Source of the DNA: Mucilaginibacter boryungensis
GTDB taxonomy: Bacteria > Bacteroidota > Bacteroidia > Sphingobacteriales > Sphingobacteriaceae
Assembly (NCBI RefSeq): GCF_015221995.1
Contig: NZ_JADFFM010000002.1
Span: forward strand, 1,054,001 to 1,118,000
Length of the DNA stretch: 64,000 nucleotides
Reading direction: 5' to 3'
Part shown: in pieces, positions 45,242 to 53,866 of the stretch
How the letters are laid out: every line of letters begins with the position of its first letter
Numbering within the stretch: position 1 is the stretch's first letter
The notes under the pieces: model-generated
What the model was told of the DNA's origin: nothing
Seen by the model: only the letters and a program-made list of their open reading frames with translations
Databases searched by the model: none
Made by a program: the position numbers and the translations under genes

Positions 45242-46856
45242 GTGCTATGTTTGTTACAGTTTTTACTATATTATCATATAATTGATCGGGAGTAAGTGTT
45301 TTCGGCTCAAAATATGTGGATATCCTTTTGTATTCGTCTAATTTTTCATAATTCTTCAAAAGACCAGTGACAAAGTTTTCCAAAAATTGTTCTTGGATTT
45401 GTATCTCTGTGTCATTAAGTGGCCTAATAACTGTAGAAATATCAATAAACATACCATGCTTATCCATTACCTCAGTAAAAAACTCTAAAATTAGATTTTT
45501 ATTCAATTCAATATTTAAAAGTTTTCCACACTCTTCCTCTGATAATTCTATGAAATTTTTTACACCATTTTTTAATTTTAAGCCGTTGTTAGGTAAGGAT
45601 AAATAATATCTAATCCGCGCATTGAATTCATTAATATAAAATTTATCAATATCTTCTTGAGGACAATAAATAAAACAAATTATTTCCTTTTGACGAGCAG
45701 CTTGTATATGCTTAAAATAATTATATTCTTTTTGAACTCCACCAGCTAAGTTTCCGTTAAAAAGTGGTCTATAGATTATCAAAACCTCGCTTTGTTCTAC
45801 AAGAGTATAGTCTCTCGTGGTTACTTGTACGCTAATTATACTTGCGAGTATTGAAAACAATTGACTTAAATCTTCCAAATCAAATTCAGATATGTCTTGT
45901 GTCCAAAGTTGACTGTCATTTGGGAAGTCGCAAGGTTGATAAAGGATGTGCTGCGGATCTTTATATTTATCTTTCTCCCATCTAACATTTAAAGCAGAAA
46001 TGTAGTTTAGAGTTTTTTGACCGTTTGAATCGGATTCTTTAGATGAAATCCTGTACTCATCTATTGTTGTAGGCAAAAAAGTAGTAAAACCTATGCTCAA
46101 ATACTCTGAAATTTCCGCTATTTCTTTTTTAATATTTAAGGCCCGATCATACTCACCAAGTGCCTCCAGCCGTCTAACTTCTGAAATTGGATGCGATAAA
46201 TATGCTGTTAAAAACGTCCCATTAATTAATGATGTTAACGTGTCAAATGAATGTTTTGTAGCTAATACGATATGACTGCAATTTTTTATTTGTTCAGCCA
46301 AAAACCTTGACATCATTGTCTCTTTGGCACGCCAATCAAGTAATCTAATATGTCTGAAAATCACTTCAGTTTTAGTGACTTTCTGCATAAGTGTATATAA
46401 TCCGCCCTTTTTCGTTAACCTATGATATATTTCATAAATGTCATCAATCAACGTAATAACCTTTTCCGGATTTAAACTCTTAAGCAAATCGATGTCAATT
46501 AATGAAATATATTCTTGTGTCTTTACATGAAAGTAACATGCATGTAAATTTATGAAGATTAAAGAATCAGGTGATTCTTTCTTTATTAACTCAATTTTCG
46601 TAATGATTCTATTACAAGCCTCTATCCAATATTTCTTGAGAAGGGAATAGGGTTGTTGAAGAATTAGTTGGACCCAAGCCAGATTGTTCTTGGGCTGATG
46701 TGGATTATGCTCGAAATATACGTTTACAATTTCGTCTTCTAACTTTAATAATATAGGTTTTTTATTGGGGTATCGGTATTTTCTGTTCTCATTAATAAAT
46801 CTTGTTAAAACAGAATTACAATCGACACCTGACATTCCCGTAAATAGTACTACCAT
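45231..46856 (-). CDS. P-loop-like / nucleoside-deoxyribosyltransferase-like protein, defence candidate
   Basis: 541 residues from the ATG at 46856 (the frame opens at a TTG at 46880). The N-terminus VVLFTGMSGVDCNSVL sits where a Walker A loop would be but lacks the Lys. The middle has FLTAYLSHPISEVRR, and about 130 residues later comes TTRDYTLVEQSEVLIIYRP followed by GGVQKEY. These recall nucleoside 2-deoxyribosyltransferase-type enzymes, which break N-glycosidic bonds. A nucleotide- or NAD-directed effector is possible but inferred. Very AT-rich, and flanked by two ardC copies in inverted order. The small partner gene overlaps its end. Confidence 0.5.
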   Translation of the reverse strand: MVVLFTGMSGVDCNSVLTRFINENRKYRYPNKKPILLKLEDEIVNVYFEHNPHQPKNNLAWVQLILQQPYSLLKKYWIEACNRIITKIELIKKESPDSLIFINLHACYFHVKTQEYISLIDIDLLKSLNPEKVITLIDDIYEIYHRLTKKGGLYTLMQKVTKTEVIFRHIRLLDWRAKETMMSRFLAEQIKNCSHIVLATKHSFDTLTSLINGTFLTAYLSHPISEVRRLEALGEYDRALNIKKEIAEISEYLSIGFTTFLPTTIDEYRISSKESDSNGQKTLNYISALNVRWEKDKYKDPQHILYQPCDFPNDSQLWTQDISEFDLEDLSQLFSILASIISVQVTTRDYTLVEQSEVLIIYRPLFNGNLAGGVQKEYNYFKHIQAARQKEIICFIYCPQEDIDKFYINEFNARIRYYLSLPNNGLKLKNGVKNFIELSEEECGKLLNIELNKNLILEFFTEVMDKHGMFIDISTVIRPLNDTEIQIQEQFLENFVTGLLKNYEKLDEYKRISTYFEPKTLTPDQLYDNIVKTVTNIAHGK

Positions 46857-47460
46857 AATATGATTTAGGTTTATTTGCAATTGGTTGATTTAAAGTTATT
46901 TATATTTATCTCAATAAGCAAATAAATTTTACAATAACAGGAAAAAAAGCATTCCTCGCCGTCTCATTTAACAAAAAGTAACGCCAGGTGTCATCTTTGT
47001 ACCGTCAGCCTTTCAGGCACACGATACAAAGATCAGCTTTCCGCTGCCGCGGGCTGACCTGTCATTCTTTTTGCCCACTTTCGGCGGCTCCTCATACAAG
47101 CTTTCTCCGCCCCTTAACAGCTTCACTGCCGTTCAGCAGTACGGTTCGGGCGCTTGTCGTGTTTGGCTCGCCTGCGGGTCGCAAAGGGCTGCGCAGGAGT
47201 CCGCGCTGAATTGCCCTTCGCAGTGCGGTCGTATTCAACACCGGGCCACCTGCTTGTGTAAGACATTCTCTCCAGCCGCTGCGCTTTCCCTGTAGAGACC
47301 CTTTGCTCCGCTCGCAGGCCAACTTCGCGATGCTTCGTTGCCTTTACGGCTCGCAGAATACGGTGCGCCTTGCGCAGCCGTAGTTGCCCGCTGCCCGCAA
47401 AACTCTTACCTCCTTTCGCAGGCAGCGAGCAATCTATTTTCCTTCTGCAGAATTTTTAAT
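46857..47460. other. Non-coding, GC-rich structured region
   Basis: After about 100 AT-rich bases the sequence turns GC-rich from about 46950 with no credible gene on either strand; the frames present have no family signs. A perfect 9-bp inverted repeat, ATCTTTGTA at 46993-47001 and TACAAAGAT at 47025-47033, opens the region. The position beside ardC on an island fits an oriT, an ncRNA or remains of an old gene. None can be shown here. Confidence 0.4.
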
Positions 47461-47483
47461 AAAAGACCCATCACTGGGTCTCT
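47461..47483 (-). terminator. Terminator of the intact ardC gene
   Basis: On the minus strand AGACCCAGTGATGGGTCT is followed by TTTTATT, 7 bp after the ardC stop. It is nearly identical to the hairpin after the ardC pseudogene. Confidence 0.75.
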
Positions 47484-47490
47484 ACGGTTT

Positions 47491-48372
47491 CTAACACATT
47501 ACCGGCCCCTTGCGGCTGGAATTCATATTCAGGATGTAGTCTGCAGCCCGCTGCGCAAGTCCGCTTGCCAGGATGACAAAGCGTTTATCATTCCGCAGCT
47601 TTTTTAGCCAGCCATTGATGTACGCCACACTGTTCTCAAGTTCTTCGTTGATGATGCCTGCCACGGAACTCAAGTAGCAAGCGCCGATTTCTGCCACCAA
47701 TTCCTCAAGGCTGTAAGGGTCGGAGCCGTATTCGGCGGGTTCCATAATGCCTTTTCTGGCCAGACGGCTTGCGTGGCCGGTGCTGTGCATCAATTCGTGG
47801 AACAGGGTGCCGTAGTAGGCCTCGGAACTTACAAACGTTCCGGGCTTTGGCATGTTGATGCAGTCCTTGACGGGATCGTAGTACGGCTGCTGCTTCGTGT
47901 GCTTTACGGCAGGGCAAAGGGGCATGCGCGCGATGATTTCCTCACAGGCGCTTATTTGCGAAAAATCGTGCGGAGAAAATGGCGTAGCTGGCACTTCAGG
48001 GAGGCCGTCGCATTGGGCGATGTTGAATACGTAATAGTAGCGCAGCACAGGTTTTGGCTTTCGCTCTTGCGGATTGTCGTCGTTATGGGTTTCAACGTAC
48101 TTCCAAAAAATGACGACGTGTCCTTTTTCTCCTTTCTTTACGCTCCCGCCAAGATCCTTGAGTTGGTTCCAGGTCAGGAAATAGTTTTGTGAGTAGCCAG
48201 CCGCTGCCAGCATCCAGGTGTTGATGCCCGTATAGTTGCGTTTGGTAACCAGGTTTTGCGGATGACCGCTTTCGACCCAGGACTTTTGCCAGGGCACGAT
48301 GTGTTTTTCGAGTTGCGCAATAATGCTGTCGGTGACGATCCGGTAGACGTCGATGTGGGGTTGTGTTTCCAT
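47491..48372 (-). CDS. ArdC-like antirestriction protein (ssDNA-binding + zincin domains)
   Basis: 293 residues from the ATG at 48372 (the frame runs on to 48483 without homology). The N-terminal DUF1738 domain (about 1-130) has DSIIAQLEKHIVPWQKSW and YTGINTWML. The C-terminal zincin-like domain has LFHELMHSTGH with the HExxH zinc site and EELVAEIGACYL. ArdC proteins on conjugative elements protect incoming single-stranded DNA from host restriction. Intact, GC-rich and in the same composition class as the island backbone. A broken copy lies at 43967-44786. Confidence 0.9.
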   Translation of the reverse strand: METQPHIDVYRIVTDSIIAQLEKHIVPWQKSWVESGHPQNLVTKRNYTGINTWMLAAAGYSQNYFLTWNQLKDLGGSVKKGEKGHVVIFWKYVETHNDDNPQERKPKPVLRYYYVFNIAQCDGLPEVPATPFSPHDFSQISACEEIIARMPLCPAVKHTKQQPYYDPVKDCINMPKPGTFVSSEAYYGTLFHELMHSTGHASRLARKGIMEPAEYGSDPYSLEELVAEIGACYLSSVAGIINEELENSVAYINGWLKKLRNDKRFVILASGLAQRAADYILNMNSSRKGPVMC

Positions 48373-48461
48373 TTTTCGTACAATTAAGGTTAAAAGAATT
48401 TTCTTAATTGTACGCACGGGCAGGGAACTGCATAAGGGGGGAAGATTTGGCGCAAACGACA

Positions 48462-48484
48462 AATGCCAGCGAGAGGCTGGCATT
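48462..48484 (-). terminator. Terminator after the HLKKDGTPD repeat protein gene
   Basis: 9-bp perfect stem AATGCCAGC/GCTGGCATT with a 5-nt loop, 8 bp after the stop on the minus strand. Confidence 0.6.
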
Positions 48485-48492
48485 GTTCGTCG

Positions 48493-48729
48493 TTACTTGG
48501 ACTTTTTCTGCATTGCCTTAGCCGCCTTCTTGCTTGTTTTGTAGCGCATGTCGGGTGTGCCGTCCTTTTTCAGGTGCTTGTTCTCGTTGTAGCGCTTGTC
48601 CGGCGTGCCATCCTTCTTCAGGTGCTGCGTGGTGGCAGGCTTTTGCTGGAAGGTAGAGGCCTGGACCGGGGCGATCGATGCAAACCCCAGCATCAGCAGG
48701 GTCAGCATGGTAAACACTTTTTTCATCAT
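48493..48729 (-). CDS. Small exported protein with HLKKDGTPDxRY repeats
   Basis: 78 residues. Signal peptide ends near APVQA. The mature part is short and basic and holds two copies of HLKKDGTPD(K/M)RY, then a Lys/Ala-rich tail. Proteins of this repeat type are seen in Bacteroidota with no known role. Single gene with its own terminator. Confidence 0.7.
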   Translation of the reverse strand: MMKKVFTMLTLLMLGFASIAPVQASTFQQKPATTQHLKKDGTPDKRYNENKHLKKDGTPDMRYKTSKKAAKAMQKKSK

Positions 48730-48843
48730 GGTTCGTAAGGGATTTTGTTTACATAAATGTACGGAAACTTCCGTTGCTCATAAATTTTTTTCTTGCTTGC
48801 CTGCAAGTGCCTTGCCTCGCAGCCTTTGCGATCCAATCCTGCG

Positions 48844-49104
48844 CTATGGCTGTTTTTCCTCAAGCTTAGCCATTAGTGCTTCGTGGCGCTGCAGCATGGC
48901 GTTCTGCTGCATCAGCAGGCCGTGCTGCTCTTCCAGCATTTCCATGTGCCTGGCCTGCTGACGGCTGATCTTTTTCGCACCGAAAAACCAGCGCGCCGCG
49001 CCGCGCAGGAACACGACAACGATGATAATGCTCCAAATGGGGTGGCTAAACATGAACTCAAGAAAGCTAAATTCTCCGTATAGGAGGACGAAAAGAGGTG
49101 TCAT
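48844..49104 (-). CDS. Small membrane protein with coiled-coil tail
   Basis: 86 residues from the ATG at 49104. One or two membrane segments (about 3-32, including FSHPIWSIIIVVVFL) are followed by a basic stretch and a coiled coil rich in Glu, Gln, Met and Leu (RQQARHMEMLEEQHGLLMQQ). Function unknown; the build fits a phage-shock-protein-B-like or membrane-scaffold protein. An upstream extension to 49134 is possible but less likely. Confidence 0.5.
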   Translation of the reverse strand: MTPLFVLLYGEFSFLEFMFSHPIWSIIIVVVFLRGAARWFFGAKKISRQQARHMEMLEEQHGLLMQQNAMLQRHEALMAKLEEKQP

Positions 49105-49231
49105 AAGGATAACGGTTTTAGGTGAACAATACATTAAAGGTAGGAACCCTAATCCTAATTTGCAAGGAATTTGGATTTTTCATTTCTTGTAAGTAGCTTT
49201 ATATCAACCGTTAACCAAAAACCTATTTCAC

Positions 49232-49699
49232 ATGGCAACAATAGCCCTCAACCACACCTACCGGCACTTCGCCGACCTGCAGCTTTCGACAAAGGAGTTT
49301 TACGACAGGCTGGAGCAGACGATCAAGTCGTACCAGTACCCCGACATCAACTTTTACCGCAGGGACATCTCGACCTACGGCTTCTTCAGCGTGAAGCGCG
49401 AATACCTGCTTATCGAGCGCAACCAGTACCTGTTTTACGTCTGCGCCGCGCCCTATGGCAGGAGCTTCTTCATATCCTGGTGGTTCCAGTACGAGCGCAG
49501 CTCCTTTCTCGACTGGGTGTACCAGAGCCCGCTGATGAGCGCGCTGTTCGAGGACAAGGCAACCACCATGTTCAGCAAGGACACGCAGCTCATGTTCCAG
49601 AACGCCATCAACAGCATCATCACCGAAGTAACCGCGACGGTCCAGGCAACGCATGGAGCGCGCATGGCCGCGCCGCTGGCCCAGCAGCAACTGTCATAA
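49232..49699 (+). CDS. Hypothetical protein preceding the large ATPase
   Basis: 155 residues, no recognised family. It is rich in Tyr and Phe in its first two thirds (KSYQYPDINFYRRDISTYGF, SFFISWWFQYERS) and Ala-rich at its end, with no signal peptide or membrane helix. The next gene starts 1-2 bases after its stop, so the two are an operon and the product may work with the ATPase. GC-rich like the backbone. Confidence 0.65.
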   Translation: MATIALNHTYRHFADLQLSTKEFYDRLEQTIKSYQYPDINFYRRDISTYGFFSVKREYLLIERNQYLFYVCAAPYGRSFFISWWFQYERSSFLDWVYQSPLMSALFEDKATTMFSKDTQLMFQNAINSIITEVTATVQATHGARMAAPLAQQQLS

Positions 49700-49700
49700 C

Positions 49701-52652
49701 TTGAGCGCCAGGAAACTTACGCAGCAGTTCTACCAGTGGGAGCAGCGCGGCAGGGGCTGGCACCTGTTCGGCGAGCCGGTGCAGCTTGAGCCCGTGTTCG
49801 AGCCGTTCTTCGGTCACTACGCCGAGAGCGAAATTATCGACGACGGCGTAAGGCTCAGCTGGTGGCACAAGGTGCTGCCGGGACAGCACGCCACTACCGA
49901 AACTTCTATAGACCCCAGTCCGCCCGTGGTGGAAGCTTACAGCTGTCCAAGCGATGGGGAAAGCGTGGTGTATACGGTTGCCCTGTCCAAGCAATACGCC
50001 GCCAGTCCCGCGGGCGCGGAGCAGCTGCTCACGATGCTCGCGCTCAGCCAAAAGCCCGTAAGCTTCGAGCTTGTGGCCACTCACCAGCGCGCGGTACTGC
50101 AATTCGCCTGCCAGGCGGATAACGAATACTGGCTGACAACGCAGCTGAGGGCATACTTGCCCGACTGCACTGTCATCAAGTCCGGCGAGGACGCGCTTGT
50201 GGCGCTATTGGAAGAGCCAGGTCCGGCGAGCATAACCGACTTCGGCATTGCGGAAGAGTTCATGCGTCCGATAGGAACCTACGACGGCAAGGGATACGAC
50301 CCCTACGCCGCGCTCTTCGGAATGATTGAGCACCTTGGCGAGGCCGAGGCGGTGGCCTTACAGGTGCTGTTCTGCGGGACGTGCAACGCCTGGGCCGAGA
50401 GCATCTTGAAATCGGTAAGCGACAGCGAGGGCGGCTCGTTTTTCTACGACGCGCCTGAAATGCCAGCCCTCGCCAGGGAAAAAAGTGCGCGTCCGCTGGC
50501 CGCGGCGGCGATCCGCCTCATTACCTGCGCGGATACCGAAGGCCATGCCGCGACACTCATGCGCCACGCAACAATGGCGGTACAGCAATCCTCGCGCTCC
50601 CCGTATAATTCGCTCTCGCCGCTAGGGCACGAGGAATACGATTTCGAAACCCGGATGCAGGACATCGCCGCGCGCAGGTCGCACCGCTTAGGCATGCTGC
50701 TCAACGTGCGGGAACTGGCAACCTTCGCGCATATTCCCAGCTCGTGGCTCTCAAGGAAATTGCTCGCAAGCAGCCGCGCCACCAAGCGCGCCCCCGGCCA
50801 CCTGCGCGACTCCTCGTACATGCTCGGCATCAACGAGCATCATGGCGAAACGGCGGCGGTCGGAATCGACGTGGAGCAAAGGTGCAGGCACATGCACATT
50901 TTGGGAGCCAGTGGTACCGGCAAGTCAACGCTGCTGCACTCGCTGATATTTCAGGACATGCAGGAAGGCATGGGCTGCTGCGTCTTGGATCCGCATGGCG
51001 ACCTGATAGAAAGCGTGCTCAAGTCGGTGCCGGACGAGCGGATCGGCGACGTGGTGCTGATAGACCCTTCCGACGCCGAACACCCCGTAGGGTTCAACAT
51101 ACTTTCGGCAAACAGCGATCTGGAGCGGGAACTCCTCGCGAGCGACCTCGTTGCGCTGTTCAGGCGCTTCAGCACGTCATGGGGCGACAACCTGCACTCG
51201 GTGCTAGCCAACGCGATCATGGCGTTCCTGTACAATTCAAAGCCGGGGCACCTCGGCGACCTGCGCAAGTTCCTCATCGAAAAGGCATATCGCGAAACCG
51301 TGCTTTCGACGTGCACAGACGAGGAGCTGCGATACTATTGGCGCGTGGAGTACCCGCTGCTTAAAACTTCTTCGATAGGCTCCATACTTACCCGCCTCGA
51401 CAGCTTCCTCCGGCCGCGCGTCATCCGCAACATGGTCTGCCAGCACAGGGGACTGGACTTCGGCGCGCTGATGGACGGCCGCAAGATCATTCTCGTCAAG
51501 CTCCCGCAGGGCCTGATGGGCGAGGAAAACAGCTACCTGCTCGGCGCGTGTATCGTCGCCAAGCTACAGCAGTGCGCGATGGCGCGGCAGCAGCAGACGG
51601 CAAGCGAACGCGTGCCGTTCTTCTGCTACATTGACGAGTTCCACCACTTCGTGACGCAAAGCATGGCCAGCATGCTGACGGGCACGCGCAAATATGCCTT
51701 CGGCCTGGTGCTCGCGAACCAGAACATGGAGCAGCTGCGACGGTTCGATGATGCGGTGGTTAGTTCCGTGTTGGGGTTGGGCACCCGAATCTGCTTCCGG
51801 CTTACCGATACCGACGCGAGGCGCATGCAGGAAGGGTTCAGCGGCTTCGTCGCCGAAGACCTGCAAAATTTGGGCGTCGGGGAAGCCATAGCCAGGGTAA
51901 ACACTGCCGACTCGGACTTCAGCTTGACCGTTGTACCAATGGAATACGATTTTTGCAACACGGAAAGCATCGTTTCCCTTTCGCGCGGCAAATACGGCGT
52001 ACCCGTTGCGCCGGTGTCCTACACGGCACCGGAAGAAACCGTCACCGAGTCGCGAGTATCAGAACCATTACCGTCCTTGCCACCACAACAAAAAGAACGG
52101 GACGAACTGGCTAGTTCGGAACATGAGGGAGAAGCAACTGATGCAGCCCGACATCTTACTGGACAACGCGAGCTGCAGGAGCACAGGTACCTACAAAATG
52201 CCATCAAGGCAATGGCCGAGCAGCACGGTTACCGGGCGAGCATCGAAGTGCCCACTGTTGACGGTAAGGGACTTGTCGACGTCGTGCTTGAAAAAGGCGG
52301 CGAGCGCATCGCCGTGGAAGTTTCCGTCACCACGACCGCGGAATGGGAAATTCACAATATCCAAAAGTGCCTGCGGGAGGGCTTTTCCAAGGTGGTTGTA
52401 TGCTCGAATAGCCTAAGCAAGCTTCAGGCCATCAGGCGGAAAATGCAGGAAAGCGTCAGCGCAGGAATATCTACGCACATTTCCATTATCACGGAGGACG
52501 AGCTACAATCCTTGTTTACGCCCTTACCAGAGCCGCAGGAAAATACCAGCCTGATGAAAGGCTATCGCGTGAAGATAACCTATGATGACAAGGCAAACGA
52601 CCCTGCCAAAAGAGAAATTATCAAGAGGATCATCCGGGGAAGGCGGGCTTAA
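49701..52652 (+). CDS. Large VirD4/HerA-like ATPase with C-terminal nuclease-like domain
   Basis: 983 residues if it starts at the TTG at 49701, just after the upstream stop; the frame opens at 49653 inside the previous gene. An N-terminal region of about 390 residues opens with QFYQWEQRGRGW. The motor domain has Walker A GASGTGKST near 410, VLDPHGDLIES and Walker B FCYIDEFHHF. A C-terminal domain (about 840-955) has GLVDVVLEKGGERIAVEVSV and KVVVCSNS, a pattern close to PD-(D/E)xK nuclease or nuclease-like folds with Ser in place of the usual Lys. It is probably a DNA pump or coupling protein of the island. Confidence 0.82.
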   Translation: MSARKLTQQFYQWEQRGRGWHLFGEPVQLEPVFEPFFGHYAESEIIDDGVRLSWWHKVLPGQHATTETSIDPSPPVVEAYSCPSDGESVVYTVALSKQYAASPAGAEQLLTMLALSQKPVSFELVATHQRAVLQFACQADNEYWLTTQLRAYLPDCTVIKSGEDALVALLEEPGPASITDFGIAEEFMRPIGTYDGKGYDPYAALFGMIEHLGEAEAVALQVLFCGTCNAWAESILKSVSDSEGGSFFYDAPEMPALAREKSARPLAAAAIRLITCADTEGHAATLMRHATMAVQQSSRSPYNSLSPLGHEEYDFETRMQDIAARRSHRLGMLLNVRELATFAHIPSSWLSRKLLASSRATKRAPGHLRDSSYMLGINEHHGETAAVGIDVEQRCRHMHILGASGTGKSTLLHSLIFQDMQEGMGCCVLDPHGDLIESVLKSVPDERIGDVVLIDPSDAEHPVGFNILSANSDLERELLASDLVALFRRFSTSWGDNLHSVLANAIMAFLYNSKPGHLGDLRKFLIEKAYRETVLSTCTDEELRYYWRVEYPLLKTSSIGSILTRLDSFLRPRVIRNMVCQHRGLDFGALMDGRKIILVKLPQGLMGEENSYLLGACIVAKLQQCAMARQQQTASERVPFFCYIDEFHHFVTQSMASMLTGTRKYAFGLVLANQNMEQLRRFDDAVVSSVLGLGTRICFRLTDTDARRMQEGFSGFVAEDLQNLGVGEAIARVNTADSDFSLTVVPMEYDFCNTESIVSLSRGKYGVPVAPVSYTAPEETVTESRVSEPLPSLPPQQKERDELASSEHEGEATDAARHLTGQRELQEHRYLQNAIKAMAEQHGYRASIEVPTVDGKGLVDVVLEKGGERIAVEVSVTTTAEWEIHNIQKCLREGFSKVVVCSNSLSKLQAIRRKMQESVSAGISTHISIITEDELQSLFTPLPEPQENTSLMKGYRVKITYDDKANDPAKREIIKRIIRGRRA

Positions 52653-52654
52653 TG

Positions 52655-52885
52655 TTACTGTTCGTCCTCCAACAACTTTGAAGGCGATGTTTGGAGAGCT
52701 GCGGCTATTGCGAATACTACTGAAATGCTGGTATTGAGTAGTCCGCGTTCAATACGGCTCACCTGGCTGTATTCTATTCCAGCGGCGTTAGCAAGCCCTT
52801 CCTGCGTCATGTTCTTTATTAATCGATGCCTTCTTACGTTTTTTGCAAGTATGGATATTGCGATATTGTCTCTAAGCTGCGCCAC
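52655..52885 (-). CDS. XRE family helix-turn-helix regulator
   Basis: 76 residues from a GTG start. The HTH lies at about 14-70 (NVRRHRLIKNMTQEGLANAA, then YSQVSRIERGLLNTS). No other domain is present. Convergent with the large ATPase gene, 2 bp apart. It may regulate island genes; the target is not evident. Confidence 0.8.
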   Translation of the reverse strand: MAQLRDNIAISILAKNVRRHRLIKNMTQEGLANAAGIEYSQVSRIERGLLNTSISVVFAIAAALQTSPSKLLEDEQ

Positions 52886-52985
52886 ATCCCAAAGCTTAGG
52901 TTATTTTTTATTTTGAATTAAGGCAAATTTGCCTTATTATTGTTTTCAGTTTATTTTTTCTCTTTAAAACCTAAAATGACATTCA

Positions 52986-53396
52986 ATGAAAAGTACAGCC
53001 AGACACCTGTTAATCGCCACATTTACCGCGGTATTGTTTTTAAGCTCCTGCAAGAAGGACAGTACGAGTTCAAAGACAAAGTTGCTCACCTCCGGCACAT
53101 GGACGCTCCGCACGATGGAACTACAAAAAAAGGATGGTACCTGGGAGGTGCAGTCCAACGCCACTATCTATAGCCTGACTTTCAAGGATGATCACACCGT
53201 AACAGCAGTTACCGGCACACAGGTATCGGTAAAGTCCTGGAGCATGAACGACGACTTTACGCAGCTCAACATTATCGGCACATCAAGTAGCGGTACCGCC
53301 GCTACCGTTAACGAGCTTTCCTCTTCCACGTTACAGATTTCGCAACCGTTCGTGCTAAACGGTTACACCAACGAGCGCGACACATTCAGCCACTAA
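52986..53396 (+). CDS. Lipocalin-like lipoprotein
   Basis: 136 residues. Lipobox FLSSC is followed by a lipocalin-type opening LTSGTWTLRTMELQKKDGTW and strands YSLTFKDDHTVTAV and KSWSMNDDFTQLNII. Such proteins are common surface or periplasmic lipoproteins of Bacteroidota with unknown ligands. A second, distantly similar lipoprotein gene follows after 23 bp. Confidence 0.72.
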   Translation: MKSTARHLLIATFTAVLFLSSCKKDSTSSKTKLLTSGTWTLRTMELQKKDGTWEVQSNATIYSLTFKDDHTVTAVTGTQVSVKSWSMNDDFTQLNIIGTSSSGTAATVNELSSSTLQISQPFVLNGYTNERDTFSH

Positions 53397-53419
53397 TCCA
53401 TTCCATACAAACTAAGCTC

Positions 53420-53866
53420 ATGAGAAAGACTCCCCATACAATTCGCGCGCTGCTTATTGCGCTCGGAACGCTGACCGCCTTGCTCTCCGGCTGCTCGAAA
53501 AGAAACGTCGCAGCAGAGACACTAACCCCTTCAACCCTAATGGTAGGTAACTGGAATGTAACCTACGAGGTAGACTACGGCGGCAACTCGCCCACTTCTG
53601 TCACGCTCAGCGACTGTCAAAAAAGTGCCGTCTTAGCGTTTGGACAAGGAGGCGACTTTGCGCTGAGTACCAATTCTTGCGCACCTCCGCCCAAGACAAT
53701 TATCGGCGGATCGTGGACAATGGACTCAAGTTCTCAACTAACTGTAAAGGACGGCACCGGTAACGTCGCTTTTCAAGGCACGGTTGCTTTCAGTAATGGC
53801 AACAATATTTGCACGCTAAATGAGATTAAATTTGAGGGATATGTGCTGACTTTCACAAGGAAATAG
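53420..53866 (+). CDS. Lipocalin-like lipoprotein
   Basis: 148 residues. Signal and lipobox LLSGCSKR, then VGNWNVTYEVDYGG, AVLAFGQGGDFALS and GSWTMDSSSQLTV, a lipocalin-type strand series. Two Cys (about 70 and 92) may form a disulfide. It is probably cotranscribed with the preceding lipoprotein gene. Function unknown. Confidence 0.68.
   Translation: MRKTPHTIRALLIALGTLTALLSGCSKRNVAAETLTPSTLMVGNWNVTYEVDYGGNSPTSVTLSDCQKSAVLAFGQGGDFALSTNSCAPPPKTIIGGSWTMDSSSQLTVKDGTGNVAFQGTVAFSNGNNICTLNEIKFEGYVLTFTRK

Noticed and set aside
46988..47322. Frames of 73-76 residues on both strands in the GC-rich block beside ardC
   Set aside because: No start context, no recognisable motif and no partner gene; composition explains the open frames.
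49171..50102. Frames of 155-177 residues on both strands overlapping the 155-residue gene and the ATPase start
   Set aside because: They are alternate-frame shadows in GC-rich coding sequence. The chosen frames form a tight operon and one of them has Walker motifs.
36605..52652. A complete conjugative element
   Set aside because: Only two VirD4/HerA-like ATPases and ArdC are present. No relaxase, VirB4, TraJ/TraK or pilus proteins were seen in the window.
30184..52885. Insertion sequences or a CRISPR array within the island
   Set aside because: No transposase motif, no terminal inverted repeats around a transposase and no regularly spaced repeats were seen; mobility genes are recombinases only.
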